Source of the DNA: Neolecta irregularis DAH-3 | Taxonomy: Eukaryota; Ascomycota; Neolectomycetes; Neolectales; Neolectaceae | Direction: 5' to 3' | NCBI GenBank assembly: GCA_001929475.1 | Contig: LXFE01000150.1 | Location: forward strand, 1-38,994 | DNA: 38,994 nucleotides | Shown here: piece by piece, positions 34,638 to 38,994 of the stretch | Numbering within the stretch: position 1 is the first letter of the stretch | Layout: every line of letters starts with the position of its first letter | Position numbers and translations under genes: made by a program | The notes under the pieces: generated by a model | The model's database searches: none | What the model was told of the DNA's origin: nothing | The model's input: the letters and a program-made list of their open reading frames with translations, nothing else

Positions 34638-35658
34638 TTACTTTGGGGGCTTCACATTCGCTAAAAATTCACCAGGAGAGACGATGTTTCCTGCGAGCGA
34701 GTACTAATACATTAGTACGACGAGGAATGCGGGATTCTAGTACTTCGCAGATGACAAGATCGCGTAGAGTTCCACATGGATTAAGCGCACATCCGATGAG
34801 TGTTGTACCGATCCAAAGCATCTGGGTTGCATGACCAGTAGATTCCTAATTTTATGAGAAGTGATGATATGTATTCTTACGCCGAAACCAGGATTGTTAA
34901 AATCGTACGATTGTATTTCCTGATACCAAGCATCCATCGCCTTCGCGATAGTCTGATATCCCTGAGCAAGATTCTCGCCATATGCATTGTCTGCGTTGTG
35001 AGGAGATAAAAAAGGGGTTCATACTAGACGCGTGCTCAAATTTACAGAGGCCGGCTTGCTGAGCGGCAAAATTAGCAAGGGATTTATCCCAAGCTAGACT
35101 GTCAGCGCCATGTCGCTTTCGATAGTCATTGTGCATAGTGACTATAGTCTCCTGTTGTTTCGCAGAGAGACCCCAGTTTGTAGCGGCAGAGGTGTCCTGA
35201 GGATTGGATTGCTGTAGGGATGGGCTTGGCGTTGTTAGGTCAGAATGTTTGGCTTGCGGGGGCTGGCCGGTATGCGTTTGAATGGGGGGAGATTCTTGTG
35301 TGGGATGGCCGGCAAATTGGTCGTTTTTCGTTTGAATGAGGGAAGAGTCTTGCAGAGACTGCTGGAGACTACTAGTTTGATCAACCAAAGGTGCTACAAT
35401 TTTATTATTGGATGGATCAACCGGAAACGTACCGGAAGGCAACAGCGAGCCAGGTGATTCGATTTTAGTGCTCTGCGGTAAAGTTTCTAAGGTCTCCAGT
35501 AAAGGGTCTTGGGTACTCGAATCGTCCGGAAAGAAAAGAGATGATCTTTTGCCCACAGAGCCCCATCGGTGGTGGACGGATCGATGGCCATGCCGCGCCG
35601 GCGCAGCTTGTGCCAAGCCCCAAAGAAAGGCGAGCTTTAAGAGATATGATGGAAGCAT
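34638..35658 (-). CDS. Secreted CAP/PR-1-like protein with long Ser/Gln/Pro linker
   Basis: Four exons, 35025-35658, 34881-34990, 34744-34845 and 34638-34703, give 303 aa. A clear signal peptide (MLPSYLLKLAFLWGLAQAAPA) is followed by about 140 residues of low-complexity linker. The CAP domain covers roughly 165-303: IVTMHNDYRKRHGADSLAWD, LCKFEHASNNAYGENLAQGY, FNNPGFGESTGHATQMLW, GTTLIGCALNPC and CEYSLAGNIVSPGEF. The second cavity histidine is present, but the usual HFTQ reads HATQ. CAP proteins of fungi bind sterols or fatty acids outside the cell and some act in virulence; no such role is shown here. The start at 35658 is chosen because it opens the signal peptide; upstream codons in frame are not hydrophobic. 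A paralogue lies 2.3 kb away. Confidence 0.88.
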
Positions 35659-37971
35659 GAATGAGCGGTTAACTGATGTAAACTGGCACCAGAACAGAGT
35701 GTAAGGAGTGTTGATATAACGGCTCAGAAGGAAATGATCTGGTTTTTTAGGTCGAGAGATGTGGCGGGCTGCATGTCCTGTATCTAAAGGCAAGGCAGGG
35801 TCTCAAAGCCAGACGCCACGAATCGTGAAACATTTAGGCTGCAAAGCAAACGCAAGCCAATTTTGTGGAAAGCATCTGCTGGACAGCAATTTAATGAGAC
35901 TAGCACAAGCGGATATACCCCTGAACATTCTGGAAAGATGCGAAACTAATTCCTTCATATCCAAGAAATATTATCATTGTGGTGCAGCATGGGAATGGGA
36001 GGTCTGAATTTGAATTTCACGGTTACGTGTACTGGCACGCCAAATCAACCGACTCAACACTCTAAGGCTTGGCTTCTGGCGCAAACTAGCAGAATATCCA
36101 AAATAATAGTCTGATCATGGGATAAAGTATAGGGAGAGATAATAATAGAAACAAGAAGCCTATCTTAGCGACAGTACAACCATAGCTCTAACAAATGACT
36201 TGTAGTCGTACATTCGACGGGAACTTTGAACTAAGGCGTGAAGTTTCTCTAACAGTGAGAACATTTCTAGACCCGGCTGCCAGCTGAAACATTTTGGAAT
36301 CCTTGTATTGATTTCTTTCGCATTGTCTTTACCTCGAATTCTTATTTGTCTATCTACACCATTACTACTCTGTTTCACTATTAATCAGCACCTTGTTACT
36401 CCTATATCATCATCAGTCAAAGTACTGGTTTACCTTTACGCAAATACGGGCTTACTATGCTTGTTACAGTATATCATGGGATAGGCTAGGGTTTGAGTAG
36501 AGAATGGGTTTGTTTTGCTCTTTCTCAACCTACTCAGTGTTTAGTCTCATGGTTGGTTAAATAAGCCTCCCTGTTACTAAAATGTCTACTATAGCATGTT
36601 TACATTTGGATTACACTTGTCGCGAGTAAATGTCAAAACTCGATCTCGTAGTATTGCCAGTCGTAGCGACGAACCGCTTCTCCACCCTTTCGCTACCACT
36701 ATTCCTATCCATCCCCAACAGTTACCTCCATTCGTTCCTTCAGAACTCCTATCATTATCCCATATCGTTGTATCGATTATCCCCAGTTACCTTGCATGGC
36801 ATTTTTAGAAGCCACTGCACGTGGTCAGTCGAACCAACGTGCTTCCGCGTTTAACCTTAACGAACTAGGTCCTGGGATAGACCCGGCCAGCTATAGCCCT
36901 CTTGCAATGGGGAATACGGCCGGTTGTCTCCCTGGGTTAGCTTAGAGAAGTTATCATTTTTTACCTTGATCATTTTTCATTTTCTGAGTTGCTTGGGTTG
37001 GCGTGTGTTCTGCGGATAGGGTAGAGGGCTACGTAGGGTTCTCCCCTTCTACTTTGTCTTCTACCTGCGCTCAAACTGACCCTGTGGGCTGCTGCAGCCT
37101 AACTGCCCCTGTTTGACCACGCCCTTAGCCCGCTACGCTGCTAACTCAGCACTGCAAGGCTCCGTTGCCGAACACACCCTCTCCCGCCTCGGCTGCTGGC
37201 TTCCTCTCGCTCCCCTGCCCATTGCCGCCCGCGCCCAGAGCATCCTGCCTGCCAGAACCCCGCTGCCTTGCCGTTACGAGAAACCTTGCTAACCTCAAAA
37301 GAGGCACTCCTTTCCTCAAACCCCTGCTAATCTTATCCACAGCCTCCGCCTCGACTGGTCCGCCATGACCCGCTTCTGGCTATGCCCACGAGACTGTTGA
37401 AGCTGGATGTGCGGGTAGGCTGGGTGCAAGGTTCGCCAAAGCCGACGGGCATCCATGAAAGATGAACGCTGGTGTCGCAGCCGCAGGGCCCTGTGCATAA
37501 ATAGGCCCCCCTCTCTGCCCCGGCCTTCCCCGTAGCCAGCAGTTAGGGTCTGCTCGCACCTTGCGTACTCCGTCATCATCTACAATAGATGTACCACTAC
37601 TCCATCTGCCCCTGCACAATTGCTGCTGCCGCCCTCGTCTGTGGCGTCCAGTGCTTTACCAACAGGTCCCCCGCGCTAGCCACCCTGGGCGTCACCAGTG
37701 GCCTCATCTAGTATACTCCTCCTGGACTCTGTCCTATCCTATCATGACCCCGTCAGTCACACACACTATAATCTACTTCTCTATTCGCTGGATCTTTATA
37801 AGTGACTACTTACTTTGACAATGGGAAAGGCAATGAGTCTGTCAAGGATCAACAATCCATCCCAGGGACGGCCCGATGTAGATTCCAGAACAAATATAAA
37901 AATATCATATCTTGAGATTAATAGTTCGTTTAACAAGAATAATAGCATCAAGCTCTGAAGTTCCATTGGCT
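35659..37971. other. Gap between the two CAP genes, with a GC-rich island
   Basis: No gene can be supported in 2.3 kb. Between about 36850 and 37740 the base composition rises well above the AT-rich surroundings, with many C-rich runs (for example CTCCCGCCTCGGCTGC). Open frames there are Pro/Ala/Ser-rich and look like products of composition. The flanking parts (35800-36800 and 37750-37970) are AT-rich. No terminal repeats, tRNA-like fold or known transposon protein was recognised. Confidence 0.5.
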
Positions 37972-38994
37972 TTAAAGTTTATTTGACACATTTTCTGAAT
38001 AATAAGTCTTTCCAGTTATGGGATCCAGCCCATCAACATTTCCTGGTGGATTGTACTATTTCATCAGCATGGATAGACCATATAGTACCAGGCAAGTGAG
38101 GAGTGGGCCGAAGCGATTGGAACAGTGGTAAGTTGCACAACCAAGCTCTTTCGAACTGTTCCATACTAACTGGGTAAAATGACCCGTGGCTTCCTAATTC
38201 TGTGAGCTGAGTTTATAGATGGCTATCTCTTACAGTAAACATAATATTCGAAAAATTTACATCATGGAATTCATTATACCACTTTTGAATCTCTTTAAGT
38301 GGGTCTGAGATGCCGTATGCAAGATTTGAGCCATATCCTTCTGTATTATGAGACAGATGTTCAAAAAGGAAAACATACGTGGGTGTTCGAATTTGCACAT
38401 TTGGGAGTTGCGTAGAGCGGCCACTGCAAGATTTTCATTCCACGTCATTGGAACAGCATCATGACTAGCTCGCATATCGTTGTGCAGATTGAGAACAGAG
38501 AGAGCGTATGAAGAACTGGCCGAAGTGCTCGAAGAGGAATCATCCCTCCTAGTCTTGTTCCCGCTGGCTTTCGCTGGCGGCTTAACAAACGAAATGTTCG
38601 CTTTTTGTGGAACATATGTAAGATTGTGCTTCAGGGGAGGAGGTGTTTGTACACGCAAGCCGGCAGGATTCGGTGATTCGGTAGGGGTGGCTGCATCATC
38701 CGAGCAAGGCGACATGGGAGCAGGTGGAGATGACTGAGGTTTATTTACCGGGAGCAGGCTAGCAATCGGGTTTGTAGGGGTACCGTCGCTTGAAGAAGGG
38801 TTTGGGGAAGAACCAGTCCCGCTTCCAGAGTTGTGATTACCCTGGCCATTTCCCGGGGGTTTCACAGTAGTTGGCGTATCCTGCTGAGTTTCCTCGATGA
38901 TGTGTTCCTCTAACAAAACAGAAAGAGTAGAAGTGATATCGCCACCCTGGCCATCTTCCGTGTTTGATGGCATAGAATCCGGACTTGAATCGGT
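37972..38994 (-). CDS. Second secreted CAP/PR-1-like protein, 5' end beyond the window
   Basis: The frame is open to the right edge, so the start and signal peptide lie outside. Four exons are seen: 38379-38994 (partial), 38234-38340, 38089-38193 and 37972-38055, encoding the last 303 residues. The visible N-terminal part is a Ser/Pro/Thr/Gly-rich linker of about 165 residues. The CAP domain then shows VLNLHNDMRASHDAVPMTWN, CKFEHPQGYGSNLAYGI, EATGHFTQLVW with both expected residues, GCATYHC and YNPPGNVDG. The exon junctions match those of the first CAP gene in place and phase, so the two are paralogues. This copy keeps the canonical HFTQ that the other has lost. Confidence 0.87.

Noticed and set aside
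37400-37460. Resemblance to RNA polymerase III A and B boxes
   Set aside because: The two boxes are too close together and no tRNA cloverleaf or SINE tail can be drawn.
37165-37619. Pro/Ala/Ser-rich frames in the GC-rich island
   Set aside because: Open only because of base composition; they overlap on both strands and show no domain, signal peptide or splice pattern.

Overview
The window reads as nuclear DNA of a filamentous ascomycete. Genes are interrupted by many short introns (about 32-60 nt), proteins such as Spt16, Ypt1, Rfc3, Rad14, Scd6 and Pmt2 are typically fungal, and there are no operons or ribosome binding sites. Several small secreted-protein genes, two CAP/PR-1 genes and transposon scraps would fit a plant-associated Leotiomycete such as a powdery mildew. 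That placement is inference, not proof.

Layout: 1-1.5 kb, no gene. 1.5-8.6 kb: Dot5-type peroxiredoxin (+), MFS sugar transporter (-), a divergent Chs7-like chaperone (+), questin-oxidase-like protein (+), WW-domain protein (-, from 9.4 kb). 9.6-12.7 kb: a Cdc50 flippase subunit (+) and an Sws1/Shu2-type SWIM protein (-), lying between two copies of a decayed transposon end. 13.1-17.3 kb: a 14-exon SPT16 gene (-), divergent from an RPR2-type RNase P subunit (+). 18.2-20.8 kb: ATP synthase subunit e (+), an interrupted secreted-type reading frame (-), RAD14 (-). 21.1-22.6 kb: a tandem pair of secreted-protein genes (-), one intact and one broken. 23.4-25.7 kb: YPT1 (-) and RFC3 (+) diverge from a GC-rich promoter. 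25.8-28.8 kb: Atg37-like acyl-CoA-binding protein (-) and SCD6 (-). 30.8-34.5 kb: PLAC8 protein (+) and PMT2 (-). 34.6-39.0 kb: two secreted CAP proteins (-), separated by 2.3 kb without a gene that includes a GC-rich island; the second runs off the right edge.

Most genes are housekeeping and do not form one pathway. They cover chromatin (Spt16), DNA repair and replication (Rad14, Sws1-like, Rfc3), the secretory route and wall (Ypt1, Cdc50, Pmt2, Chs7-like), mRNA control (Scd6), RNase P and mitochondria. The accessory part is the set of secreted proteins: the tandem pair, the two CAP proteins and the interrupted frame. I rebuilt gene models by hand by matching intron phase to family-conserved residues. 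Four introns need a GC-AG boundary. No coherent new defence or biosynthetic system is evident; the best novelty candidates are the tandem secreted pair and the interrupted frame at 18.9-19.4 kb.
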